Assembly (NCBI GenBank): GCA_049515655.1
Contig: JBEKTW010000015.1
Location: 1-64,000 of the forward strand
Source: JBEKTW01 sp049515655
GTDB lineage: Bacteria; Bacteroidota; Ignavibacteria; UBA10030; SZUA-254
DNA: 64,000 bases
Reading direction: 5' to 3'
The notes under the pieces are model-generated. The model was not told the DNA's origin, made no database searches, and was given only the letters and a program-made list of their open reading frames with translations. Below, piece after piece: positions 35,050 to 44,474 of the stretch (positions are counted from its first letter, which is position 1; each line of letters starts with the position of its first letter). A program made the position numbers and the translations under genes.

Positions 35050-36840
35050 ATGCAGGAAGAAGAAATACTCGGTAAAGCGTATGACAGTCGATTGATGAGT
35101 CGCCTGCTGACGTACCTCAAGCCGTATCGATGGTACGTCGTGCTCGGCATTCTATCGAGCATCGCCGTTTCATTCCTGGAAGCGATCCGTCCGTGGTTCA
35201 CGCAACACGCCGTCGACGTCAACATCGCCCAGCACGATGAACACGGGCTGCTTTTGACCGCGGTCCTGTTCTTCGTCGTACTGATTGTTCGTGGAGTTAT
35301 CCAGTATGGCAACGCATACCTCACGCAATGGATCGGCCAGCGCACCATTTTCGACCTGAGGATGCAATTGTACACACACTTACAGCGGCTCGGCCTGAAG
35401 TTCTTCGACCGCCATCCCATCGGAAGATTGATTACCCGCGTTACCAACGACATCGAAGTGCTCAACGAAATGTTTTCGTCGGGTATTGTCATGGTGTTCA
35501 GTGATGTGTTCACGATCATCGGGATTCTCTACTTCATGTTCTCGATGAACTGGCAACTGGCGGTTGTTTCGCTGAGTGTGTTACCGTTGTTATTCTACGG
35601 AACGTTCCTCTTCCGGAAGAAGGCACGAGAGGCCTATCGCGAAGTCCGCCTCCAGATCGCCCGCATCAATGCATTCATGCAAGAACACATCACGGGCGTG
35701 GCGGTCGATCAGATTTTCAACCGTGAAGAGAAGTCGTTTCAAAAGTTTTCCGCGATCAATGCCGCGCACCGCGATGCCAACATCAAATCGATTCTCTATT
35801 ACGCGCTGTTCTATCCCGGCGTGGACCTCATCGGCGCACTCGCCGTCGGGTTGATTGTGTGGTATGCGGGAATCGAGGCGCTGAAAGGCACGATCACCGT
35901 CGGTACCGTGATGGCATTTTTCCAATTCAATGAGATGTTCTGGCGTCCGATCAGGGACCTCTCGGACAAATACAACATCATGCAGACGGCAATGGCGTCG
36001 TCCGAGCGAGTGTTTAAGATGATCGACGACCAGACCCTCGTCAGCAACCCCCCATCTCCGGTTTCCGTTCCAAACATCCAGGGCGGGATTGAATTCCGCG
36101 ACGTGTGGTTTGCCTACGGGGGAGAAGAATGGATCTTGAAGAACATATCGTTCAGGATCAACCCGGGTGAAACGGTCGCGATTGTGGGACACACTGGGGC
36201 CGGCAAAACGACGATCATCAATCTGCTGAGCCGGTTCTATGAATTTCAGCGCGGTCAGATTCTTATTGACGGGCACGACATCCGTTCGATGAGCAAAGAA
36301 AGCCTGCGGAGGCAAATGGCCATTGTCTTGCAGGATGTATTCCTGTTTTCCGGAGACATCAAGTCGAACATCAGTCTCGGGAATGAGCAGATCCCGCTGG
36401 ATCGCATCAAAGCCGCGGCGAGGGTGGTGGGCGCGCATCGTTTCATCGAAGCGTTACCCAGGCAGTATGATGAAGAAGTAAAGGAACGCGGCGCAACGCT
36501 CTCGGTCGGGCAGAAGCAGCTCATCTCATTTGCCCGGGCGCTCGCCGTCCATCCCCGCATTCTTATTCTGGATGAAGCGACGTCGAGCGTTGACACCGAA
36601 ACCGAACTTCTCATCCAACAGGCTATCAGGAAACTCCTCCAGGGCCGCACATCGATCGTCATTGCTCACCGGCTTTCGACTATCCAGCGCGCCAATAATA
36701 TCATCGTGATGCACAAAGGTGAAATTCGCGAGACGGGCACGCACCAGGAACTTCTCGCCCTGGGCGGAATCTACTTCAAGCTTTATCAACTCCAATACAA
36801 AGAACAGGAAAAAACCGCGCTTATCAACGGCAAGAAATAG
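35050..36840 (+). CDS. ABC exporter half-transporter, catalytic-site subunit
   Basis: A 596-residue exporter half: a six-helix membrane domain (about 1-325) and an ATPase domain. Walker A is GHTGAGKTT (about 380-388), the signature is LSVGQKQ rather than LSGGQ, and Walker B is ILILDEATSSVDT with the catalytic Glu present. An LSVGQ signature paired with a good Walker B complements the upstream subunit (LSGGQ with Asp), giving one normal and one degenerate ATP site as in MdlAB and TM287/288-type heterodimers. A hydrophilic N-terminus of ~20 residues precedes the first helix. Confidence 0.92.
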   Translation: MQEEEILGKAYDSRLMSRLLTYLKPYRWYVVLGILSSIAVSFLEAIRPWFTQHAVDVNIAQHDEHGLLLTAVLFFVVLIVRGVIQYGNAYLTQWIGQRTIFDLRMQLYTHLQRLGLKFFDRHPIGRLITRVTNDIEVLNEMFSSGIVMVFSDVFTIIGILYFMFSMNWQLAVVSLSVLPLLFYGTFLFRKKAREAYREVRLQIARINAFMQEHITGVAVDQIFNREEKSFQKFSAINAAHRDANIKSILYYALFYPGVDLIGALAVGLIVWYAGIEALKGTITVGTVMAFFQFNEMFWRPIRDLSDKYNIMQTAMASSERVFKMIDDQTLVSNPPSPVSVPNIQGGIEFRDVWFAYGGEEWILKNISFRINPGETVAIVGHTGAGKTTIINLLSRFYEFQRGQILIDGHDIRSMSKESLRRQMAIVLQDVFLFSGDIKSNISLGNEQIPLDRIKAAARVVGAHRFIEALPRQYDEEVKERGATLSVGQKQLISFARALAVHPRILILDEATSSVDTETELLIQQAIRKLLQGRTSIVIAHRLSTIQRANNIIVMHKGEIRETGTHQELLALGGIYFKLYQLQYKEQEKTALINGKK

Positions 36841-36941
36841 CTAATTTGGGGGAGAAGAACGGACATTCAAGTTGGAACATTCCCTACCCGGGAGGAGTTA
36901 AACGGTAGTAATCATCTCACAATAATGAGAAAGGAGATTGT

Positions 36942-38396
36942 ATGAAACCGAATCATCTTGCGACCTTCATGGTACTGCTGCTGGGAATGGTGCCCGCTGT
37001 TCAGGCCCAAACCCGGGAAAATATCAAGGCCGGGGAGCGCACTTCCGTCGACCTCACGATTTACAATCAGAATCTTTCCCTCGTTCGTGAAGAACGCCCC
37101 ATGAATCTTCCCAAAGGAGAGAGTCATGTCATCATTCCCGACATTCCGGCTACCATTGACGGGACGTCACTTCATTTCTCTAGTTTGACTGATGCCGCTG
37201 CCGTCAGAGTTCTCGAGCAAAGTTACCAGTACGACCTTGTGAGCAGGGCGAAGCTGCTGGAAAAATACTTGGGGAGAGAGATTCAATTTGGTGGCACCGT
37301 GGGAAAGCTTCTGGCCACCGGCTCCAGTCAGGATAATACGCCTAATGTCGGCATTGTGGCTGAGATCAACGGCAAAATAGAGATCAATCCGGGGGGACAG
37401 CTTATTCTTCCGGATTTGCCTGAAGGTTTGATCGTGAAGCCACAACTTGAGTGGCTCGTGAGCAATACACATGAAGGCGAGCAAAAAACGGAGATTAGCT
37501 ACATGGCGGGACGGCTTTCCTGGCTGTGCGATTATGTCGCGTTGTTGAATAAGGACGACTCAAAACTGGACCTCACCGGCTGGGTAACATTAACGAATAA
37601 CTCCGGAACGTCGTTCAAAGATGCCGGTCTTAAGTTGGTCGCGGGCGACGTAAATCTTGTTCGGCAGCAGTTTGACAACATGCGGTTATCAAAAGGTGTC
37701 ATGGCGGAGGCAGTCGGACAACCGCAATTCAAGCAAACAGAGTTGTTCGAATACAAACTCTATACTCTTCAGCGCCACACGGACCTCAGCAATGATGAAA
37801 CAAAGCAAATTGAGCTGACATCAGGGAAAAATGTCGCCGCCAGGAAAGTTTTCATTTATGACGGCATAGCCGACCAGTGGCGGGCGTGGTACCACGATTA
37901 TTCTTACCGCTCGCAGGGAAGCTTCGGCCAGCAATCAAATCCGAAAGTCGGAGTGTTCGTGACGTTCAGGAATGAAGAAAAATCCGGTCTCGGCATCCCG
38001 CTCCCCAAGGGGAGAATCCGCATGTACAAGCGGGACGATGACGGAAAGGAACAATTCATCGGGGAAGACCAGATCGACCATACGCCGAAGGATGAAGAAC
38101 TGAGGCTTTATCTGGGCAACGCTTTTGACATAGTCGGTGAGCGCGCACAGAAAGATTTTAGATCATTCGCCTCGGGAAAAGTTGTCGAAGAGACGATCGA
38201 GATCAAAGTGCGGAACCACAAATCGGAACCGGTCGAAGTGCAAATCTACGAGCATCCGTGGCGATGGAACGAATGGGAGATCACGAAGAGCACAGACGAG
38301 TGGACGAAAGTTGATCAATCGACTCTCAGGTTCCCCGTGAAGATTGGCAAGGATGAAGAAAAGGTCGTGACGTACACGATCCGGTATTCGTGGTAG
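36942..38396 (+). CDS. Exported DUF4139 domain protein
   Basis: A 484-residue protein with a signal peptide (residues ~1-22, ending VQAQ). It contains DUF4139, a domain also found in mucoidy-inhibitor A-like proteins: VDLTIYNQNLSLVREERPMNLPKG at the start and YMAGRLSWLCDYVALL in the middle (about 186-202), with a C-terminal beta-sandwich region (about 320-484) ending VVTYTIRYSW. These proteins are predicted to be periplasmic or outer-surface; function is unknown. A ribosome site (AAAGGAGA) precedes the ATG. It stands alone before the mannosidase gene. Confidence 0.82.
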   Translation: MKPNHLATFMVLLLGMVPAVQAQTRENIKAGERTSVDLTIYNQNLSLVREERPMNLPKGESHVIIPDIPATIDGTSLHFSSLTDAAAVRVLEQSYQYDLVSRAKLLEKYLGREIQFGGTVGKLLATGSSQDNTPNVGIVAEINGKIEINPGGQLILPDLPEGLIVKPQLEWLVSNTHEGEQKTEISYMAGRLSWLCDYVALLNKDDSKLDLTGWVTLTNNSGTSFKDAGLKLVAGDVNLVRQQFDNMRLSKGVMAEAVGQPQFKQTELFEYKLYTLQRHTDLSNDETKQIELTSGKNVAARKVFIYDGIADQWRAWYHDYSYRSQGSFGQQSNPKVGVFVTFRNEEKSGLGIPLPKGRIRMYKRDDDGKEQFIGEDQIDHTPKDEELRLYLGNAFDIVGERAQKDFRSFASGKVVEETIEIKVRNHKSEPVEVQIYEHPWRWNEWEITKSTDEWTKVDQSTLRFPVKIGKDEEKVVTYTIRYSW

Positions 38397-38527
38397 CAGA
38401 ATTCACAGAATTATAGAATTCTCAGAATACAGACAAAGACAATTCCGTTAATTCTGAAATCCTGGAAATTCTGATTCAAACATTTTTGCAATTCTGGCGA
38501 TTCTGCAAATTCAGTTAATTCTGATTG
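38397..38527. repeat. Degenerate ATTCTG/CAGAAT repeat tract
   Basis: The left third carries CAGAAT units (38406, 38423) and the remainder carries five ATTCTG units spaced 10-25 bases apart, so the tract is a loose inverted repeat that could fold after transcription of the DUF4139 gene. From 38528 to 38666 I see no gene; the mannosidase ribosome site (AAAGGAG) is at its end. Confidence 0.5.
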
Positions 38528-38666
38528 GCAACGGGTAGGCCCCGCCTCGTGAATCTCATTTGAATTCAACACAGGGATTGTCTATCTTCTTGCCTGAAGG
38601 CCGCCGCGCAACGGCCGGAATTGCATTACTTGCGCCATATCGAATGATTTCCCAAAGGAGTCTTCC

Positions 38667-41600
38667 ATGAAACAGCTCGTCGCACTGTTGTTCGCATTCG
38701 CTTCGGTTTCCTTCTCACAAACCTCCTACATCAAGGACTGGCTCATCCTTGGAAGTTTTTCCAACGCAGATGCCTCAACCCGGCTTTCACGGGATTACCT
38801 CGGTGGAGAATCCTCCATCGTTCCCCGGGGAGGCGAGGTTGTGAAAGGCCAGCAATGGATGTTGTTCCATTCTTCCGCCGACATTCTCGACTTCGTCGGT
38901 TCCGATAAATCCACATTCGGATTCAGCGATTACGAAGAATGCGTTGTCTACACGGCGTGTTTTGTTCAATCTCCAAAAGACCAGACAGCCCGTCTCCTTG
39001 TGGGAAGCGATGACGGCGTTGCCGTATGGTGCAACGGGGAACGAAAACACTTCAACGATGCGAACCGCGGGGTCGTCCCGGACAACGATACAATCCTTGT
39101 CTCGCTGAAGAACGGGTGGAATACGGTTCTATTCAAAGTCGCCAATGAACTCGGCGGGTTCGGACTCTGCGCCCGTTTCGCGGATAGCGATGGATTGATT
39201 GTCCAGGCGGATAATCCTTTTCCCCCGGCAACACAGCCCACACCCGCTTCCATCTCATTCCCGGCGTCAGTTCCGGATCTCCATTTTGCTCTGACGGAAA
39301 AGAACCAGGCGGTGCTTCAATTTGCGGTCAATCTCTTAAATCACGGCAGTAGCACTGGGAAAGGAGCGACGGTCACGGCATACGCGGGCGATGCGAAATT
39401 CAGCCAGATGCACATTCCAGTGATTCGCGGCGGCGAAGTGCTGGGAATACTGGAGCAAATTCCTTTTCTGCAGGCAGTGGAGTCTGGTGAAAAAGGAGAT
39501 TCTCTCACTGTCGGAGTGGACGTTGAAAAGACAAACACGCTGCACAGATACGGTTTTTCCAACAACCTCCTCGTGAAATTGTTCGAACCATGGGAATTGC
39601 AGGGCTGGAAAGAGACGGTGAAGGATACGACGGCCATTCTCTCCCGCACCATCGTTGTGCCGAATGACTTGACCGGTTTCGGGCTTGAATTCATGGTCGA
39701 CATCGGCGACACGTGGGGAAAAATACTTGTCAACGGACAGGAGAAGCTGCCGCGTTTCAGCGGCGATTCTGGAGATTTAACGTTGACGACGAATGCTGCC
39801 GCCAACGATACCTTCCGCGTCGATGTTTTTGTTGCTTCGAACAAGTCCATCCGGGGACCCGTCGTGAAGAATTCGTGTCTGCGGGTTCGCTGGGAGGCGG
39901 TCGAGCGGTACGTCTCCGATGCGCGCTTCGCCAAAGACATCTACGCTGCCGACATTAGCGACGGACCGGCGATGAACAAAAAACTGCTTTCCCTCATTGA
40001 AGAACATCGTTTGGGAGAGGCAGAAGATGCCCTGAAAGATTTCCATCGACAGACCTTGAGTCTATCGCAAGAAGCGAAAAAATCATCGCTTCACTTCGTC
40101 GGTAATGCCCACATTGATATGGTCTGGCTGTGGCGATACACGGAGTCGATTGATGTCGTGAAACAAACATTTCAAGCGGCGATCGATAATCTCAAGGCCT
40201 ACCCCGATTTCAAATTTTCCCACGGACAGGCGCAAAGTTATTTCTGGATGGAAGAAAAATATCCCGAGCTGTTTCATGAGATTCAAAAATATGTGAAAGA
40301 GGGTCGCTGGGAAATTGTGGGCGGCACATGGGTCGAATCGGATGCAAACATGCCGTCGGGTGAATCACTCGTGCGCCAGTATCTGTACGGGAAGCGATAC
40401 TTCAAGAAGAAGTTCGGTGTCGATGTGAAACATGGCTGGTATCCCGATACGTTCGGTCATCCGGCATCGCTTCCGCAAATTCTCAGCAAATGCGGAATTG
40501 AGACGTACACATTTTTCCGCCCGTGGGACGAAGAGCGGATGTTCGTGTGGGAAAGTCCGGACGGCAGCAGGGTATTCGCGCACCGCCCCCCCGACTGGTA
40601 CGGCACATGGACGGCGATTTCCGATACCGTATGGAAAACGGTCAAGGAATCGCAGAAAAAATTCAAAGTAAATACGGGGGTACAATTCTACGGTGTCGGA
40701 GACCATGGCGGTGGGCCTACTCGCCGGCAAATCAACATGGTCCAGCACCTGGGTTCCCTGAATGTCTATCCAGCGGTGAAGCTTTCCACCTTTGACGCAT
40801 TTTATGCGGACCTTCTCTCGGCTAAAAAGGATGCTCCGGTTCAGCATGGCGAGCAGAATTCCGTTTTTGAAGGATGTTATACAAGCCAGGCAATGGTGAA
40901 GCTCTATAATAGAAAGGCCGAGGCGCTCTTGCCGACTGCAGAGTTGTTTTCTACGATCGCCATGCGGTTTGGATTCGTGTATCCCTCGGAACAATTTGAA
41001 GAGGCGTGGCGAAAAGTTCTCTTCAATCAATTTCATGATATGTTGTGCGGTTCAGGGGTCCACGATATTTACGTCGATGGACAGCAATTCTACGATGACG
41101 CATTTCAGCGGGCACGTGGAGCCATGAACGGAGCTTTCAGCGTCATCGCAAAGAACATTTCTACGAGCAGTAAGGTGAAAAAAGCGACCCCGCTGGTGCT
41201 CTTCAATCCCCTTAACTGGAAACGGACAGAACCGATGGAAATAGTCTGGAAAACCGAACAGGCCAATTTTTCCCCCAAGATCATCGATGAGAGCGGAAAA
41301 GAGCTGCCATCGCAGGTAACCGAGAGGTGGAAAGATTCGGTCCGGGTAGTGTTCATTCCGAAGGACGTTCCATCCGTCGGCTACAAGACGTATTGGATAA
41401 CATCGAAGAAGGAGTCGCCTTCGAAGTCCAGAAATGATTTGGGTCTGGAAAATCAGTTCTACATGGTTCAGGTCGACAGTGCGACGGGTTCGGTTTCCCG
41501 GATCTATGATAAAGTGCACAAACGAGAGGTGATACAACCCGGGGCACTTGCAAATCAAGTTCAATTACAGGATGATGAGGCCGGAATGTCGGCGTGGGTC

Positions 41601-42467
41601 ATCGGGTTGAAAGGATCTCCACAGTCCGTCGGTTCCCCGAAGAGCATTAGCGTTATCGAAAACGGACGTGTGAGAAAAATAATACGCGTGGAGTACCGGC
41701 TCGACCCTTCTTCGTTCATAGAGGATGTCGTTCTGTATTCCAATATACCGCGGATAGATTTCAGGTTTTCCGCCGCATGGCATCATCGAAAGAAAATTTT
41801 GAAAATTGCTTTTCCGCTGAACATCGACAGTCCGAAAGCAACATTCGATATCCCCTACGGAACGATTCAACGGGATACGGTTAATGGGAAGGAAGTTGTC
41901 ACACAAAAATGGGTGGATCTTGGCGGTGCCGATTATGGTGTGAGTTTGCTGAATGATTCTAAGTACGGTTGTGACGTCAACGGAAATATCGTCCGGCTGA
42001 CCGGCCTACGCGCGTCGACCGACCCCGATCCGACAGCCGATGAAGGAGACCATGAATTTTTCTATGCTCTCTACCCGCATGCCGGAAATTGGCAGGAAGC
42101 GATGACGGTACAGCGTGGATATGAATTCAACACACCGATGGTTATGTTCTCGACCGATCAGCACTCGGGGAGCCTGCCCCCGGCTTTCTCCTTCATAACA
42201 CTTGAAGCGCCGTCGATTGTCCTGACGGCGCTCAAGAAATGTGAAGATGATAATAGTTTTATCCTCCGCTGTTATGAAACGGCGGGGAAATCATCGCGAG
42301 TTGAATTTAGGTTTTGGAACGCGGTTTCGAAAGCGTCGTCAACCAATCTGGTTGAATGGGATGAGAAAGAATTGAAGGATGGCCGGGTTGATGGAACATC
42401 GCTGAGACTTGGAATAAATCCTTACGAAATCAAGACCCTGAAACTCGAACTCGCCGGAAGAAGGTGA
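38667..42467 (+). CDS. Exported alpha-mannosidase, glycoside hydrolase family 38
   Basis: A 1266-residue enzyme with a signal peptide (MKQLVALLFAFASVSFSQ). The first ~450 residues form beta-rich, jelly-roll-like modules. The GH38 catalytic domain starts at FVGNAHIDMVWLWRYTE (about 476), with zinc ligands in HID and the nucleophile Asp in WYPDTFGHPASLPQIL (about 592). The zinc/acid region PTRRQINM and the C-terminal super-beta-sandwich domains follow to the end. It is larger than typical bacterial GH38 (~850-1050) because of the N-terminal modules. It likely trims alpha-mannosides of glycoproteins or plant/algal polymers outside the cytoplasm. Confidence 0.9.
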   Translation: MKQLVALLFAFASVSFSQTSYIKDWLILGSFSNADASTRLSRDYLGGESSIVPRGGEVVKGQQWMLFHSSADILDFVGSDKSTFGFSDYEECVVYTACFVQSPKDQTARLLVGSDDGVAVWCNGERKHFNDANRGVVPDNDTILVSLKNGWNTVLFKVANELGGFGLCARFADSDGLIVQADNPFPPATQPTPASISFPASVPDLHFALTEKNQAVLQFAVNLLNHGSSTGKGATVTAYAGDAKFSQMHIPVIRGGEVLGILEQIPFLQAVESGEKGDSLTVGVDVEKTNTLHRYGFSNNLLVKLFEPWELQGWKETVKDTTAILSRTIVVPNDLTGFGLEFMVDIGDTWGKILVNGQEKLPRFSGDSGDLTLTTNAAANDTFRVDVFVASNKSIRGPVVKNSCLRVRWEAVERYVSDARFAKDIYAADISDGPAMNKKLLSLIEEHRLGEAEDALKDFHRQTLSLSQEAKKSSLHFVGNAHIDMVWLWRYTESIDVVKQTFQAAIDNLKAYPDFKFSHGQAQSYFWMEEKYPELFHEIQKYVKEGRWEIVGGTWVESDANMPSGESLVRQYLYGKRYFKKKFGVDVKHGWYPDTFGHPASLPQILSKCGIETYTFFRPWDEERMFVWESPDGSRVFAHRPPDWYGTWTAISDTVWKTVKESQKKFKVNTGVQFYGVGDHGGGPTRRQINMVQHLGSLNVYPAVKLSTFDAFYADLLSAKKDAPVQHGEQNSVFEGCYTSQAMVKLYNRKAEALLPTAELFSTIAMRFGFVYPSEQFEEAWRKVLFNQFHDMLCGSGVHDIYVDGQQFYDDAFQRARGAMNGAFSVIAKNISTSSKVKKATPLVLFNPLNWKRTEPMEIVWKTEQANFSPKIIDESGKELPSQVTERWKDSVRVVFIPKDVPSVGYKTYWITSKKESPSKSRNDLGLENQFYMVQVDSATGSVSRIYDKVHKREVIQPGALANQVQLQDDEAGMSAWVIGLKGSPQSVGSPKSISVIENGRVRKIIRVEYRLDPSSFIEDVVLYSNIPRIDFRFSAAWHHRKKILKIAFPLNIDSPKATFDIPYGTIQRDTVNGKEVVTQKWVDLGGADYGVSLLNDSKYGCDVNGNIVRLTGLRASTDPDPTADEGDHEFFYALYPHAGNWQEAMTVQRGYEFNTPMVMFSTDQHSGSLPPAFSFITLEAPSIVLTALKKCEDDNSFILRCYETAGKSSRVEFRFWNAVSKASSTNLVEWDEKELKDGRVDGTSLRLGINPYEIKTLKLELAGRR

Positions 42468-42665
42468 GTCCGTTCTTTGTCCGAATCTTGCATAGCTGAA
42501 ATTTCTCAACATTGAGAATGCCAAAATTGATGTGTCGTCAAAATTGATATTTTGTTGAAATTTTCCGTAAATTATCACAGACAACTTTCTCTTTTATTTG
42601 AGATAAGCGTTTCACGACGAATGGCATGACAGTTGTGCTTTTACGATAGAGGAGATGTGTACTAA

Positions 42666-42830
42666 GAGGAATTGGGACTGTTCGCTAAGGACGGGCTCAT
42701 TGAAGACAACGGGGAAACACTCACTGTCACCGCCGACGGCAGGCTCTTTTTGCGGAATATTGCGTTGTGTTTCGATGCTTATGCGTCGGCAGTTCCCCGA
42801 CAACAGCCCCTGTACTCTCGAACGGTTTGA
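42666..42830 (+). pseudogene. hemN: Remnant of the 3' end of hemN (oxygen-independent coproporphyrinogen III oxidase)
   Basis: Translated in the frame starting GAG GAA TTG at 42666, the sequence gives EELGLFAKDGLIEDNG, then ETLTVTADGRLFLRNIAL and CFDAYASAVP, which matches the C-terminal end of HemN (GLVE...RVTPxGRLFVRNIxMxFDAY). It ends at TGA 42828-42830. In-frame stop codons lie just upstream (TAA at 42663-42665 and a TGA about 42 bases earlier), and the radical-SAM part is absent. It therefore looks like the tail of a deleted gene. The rest of the gap 42468-42936 has no other feature. Confidence 0.75.
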
Positions 42831-42936
42831 GATGTCGCTGGAATTGATGGCACTGATGGGTCGAATACTCCAGCAGCCTTCATCATAAGCGGTTTTCCCA
42901 TCGTTGGCGCCGCAGATTGAAATTAACAAAAGAGGA

Positions 42937-44457
42937 ATGACCACCGGGAAACAACATACCGTCGGTTCGGCCAGTCGCGACCAGAGCGCAGCTCCGAGAA
43001 CTGCGGGTTCATGGGACATCCTGGAGGCGCTCCCCGACATGTGCTTTGTCGTAACGCAGCCCGGCCACATCGCGAGGGCGAACGAGCGCGCTCTCCGGTT
43101 GTTGGGAAAAAAGGAAGCAGACATTCTGGACTCAGAGTTTTCTGCGCTTCTCACCCCTGCCGACCACGGTCCATTTCTGACTTCGTTTAGTACGTGTTGT
43201 GCCGACGGGACTCCTCATGCGTTCGAAGCAAACCTCGTCACCGCAAAAGGAGAAATGATTGCCGTGGAACTTTTCCTTTCACGGTATACGCAAGGCCCGT
43301 TGTCGTCGGACTCTGGTTGCCTCATTGTCGCGCGGGATATTTCCGAAAGCAAGAAAAAAGAGCTCGACCTTCTCCGTTTTTCAAACGTAGCGCACTACAC
43401 CGTCAACCCGCTTGAGATCACCGATGTCAACGGGCGCATTATCTACGTCAACCCGGCATTCGAGAAGGCGAGTGGCTATTCGAAAGAAGAACTCGTTGGC
43501 AAGAATCCCAGTATTTTTGGCAGCGGGAAACATCCCAGGAGCTTCTGGGAGAAAATGTGGTCCACACTCAATGCAGGCAAAGTATGGGTCGGTGAAATTG
43601 AGAACCGCAGGCGGAACGGCGAGCCGTTCTTTACGCATCTTCTCGTTTCTCCCATCCTCGATGCCAGCGGAAAGGTCAACGGCTATTTTGGCGTCCACCG
43701 CGATATTACGAAACAGAAGCACCTTGAGCAACAGCTTGTCCACGCTCAAAAAATGGAAAGCATCGGGCTGCTTGCCGCCGGCATTGCACATGAAGTCGGC
43801 AATCCGCTGACGTCTATTTCTTCGCTTGTGCAGGTCATTCAGCGAACAACGCAAGATGAGTTCACTCATGAGAAATTGGAACTCATCAAGAGCCAGGTCA
43901 ACCGGATCTCGAGGATTATTCGCGACCTTGTCGATTTTTCGCGCCGGTCCAACTATGAAGTCCAGCTTACCGACATCAACAAGAGTATGCGAGAGGCGGT
44001 CGAGATTGTTCGGGTGGGCAGAAAAGCGAAGGAAATCACTTTCGATGTTCAACTGGACGGGACCATTCCCCCGCTTGCGTTGGTCCCCGATCAGGTTGAG
44101 CAGGTGTTCATCAATATTCTCATTAACGCCGTGGACGCGATCCATGCAAGAACGGATGGTCAGCCATACTCCCCCTCAATGCCCGTTCATGGACAGATCA
44201 AAGTGAAAACCATCGTTCGTGACGAGGAAGTAGTCATCGTTATTACAGATAATGGAAAAGGGATTTCTGAAGATGCTCTCCCCAAAATCTTCGAACCGTT
44301 TTATACGACAAAGAAAGTCGGAGAGGGCACCGGCCTGGGACTGTGGGTGAGCTACGGCATCATCAAGAGTTTTCAGGGAAATGTAAAAGTCGGTAGTGTG
44401 CCGGGAACAGGAACGACATTTACTATTCTACTTCCGTTGCGTTCCGAATTATCATAA
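42937..44457 (+). CDS. PAS-domain sensor histidine kinase, NtrB-like
   Basis: A 506-residue soluble kinase (no membrane segments). The first PAS-like region spans about residues 25-140 and the second, with PAC motif, about 150-270 (DVNGRIIYVNPAFEKASGYSKEEL, then GYFGVHRDITKQK). The DHp domain has the phospho-accepting His in GIAHEVGNPLTS (about 286). The ATPase domain has the N box (INILINAVDAI), G1 (DNGKGIS) and G2 (GEGTGLGLW). The ATG at 42937 is preferred, though its ribosome site is very close; a TTG at 42904 is in the same frame. The sigma-54 response regulator follows 17 bases later, so they form a two-component pair. Confidence 0.92.
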   Translation: MTTGKQHTVGSASRDQSAAPRTAGSWDILEALPDMCFVVTQPGHIARANERALRLLGKKEADILDSEFSALLTPADHGPFLTSFSTCCADGTPHAFEANLVTAKGEMIAVELFLSRYTQGPLSSDSGCLIVARDISESKKKELDLLRFSNVAHYTVNPLEITDVNGRIIYVNPAFEKASGYSKEELVGKNPSIFGSGKHPRSFWEKMWSTLNAGKVWVGEIENRRRNGEPFFTHLLVSPILDASGKVNGYFGVHRDITKQKHLEQQLVHAQKMESIGLLAAGIAHEVGNPLTSISSLVQVIQRTTQDEFTHEKLELIKSQVNRISRIIRDLVDFSRRSNYEVQLTDINKSMREAVEIVRVGRKAKEITFDVQLDGTIPPLALVPDQVEQVFINILINAVDAIHARTDGQPYSPSMPVHGQIKVKTIVRDEEVVIVITDNGKGISEDALPKIFEPFYTTKKVGEGTGLGLWVSYGIIKSFQGNVKVGSVPGTGTTFTILLPLRSELS

Positions 44458-44474
44458 CTAACAGGAGCAGCTCT

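Noticed and set aside
42655..42888. Open plus-strand frame of 77 codons before the kinase gene
   Set aside because: It is an out-of-frame reading of the hemN remnant; the neighbouring frame gives the recognisable HemN tail.
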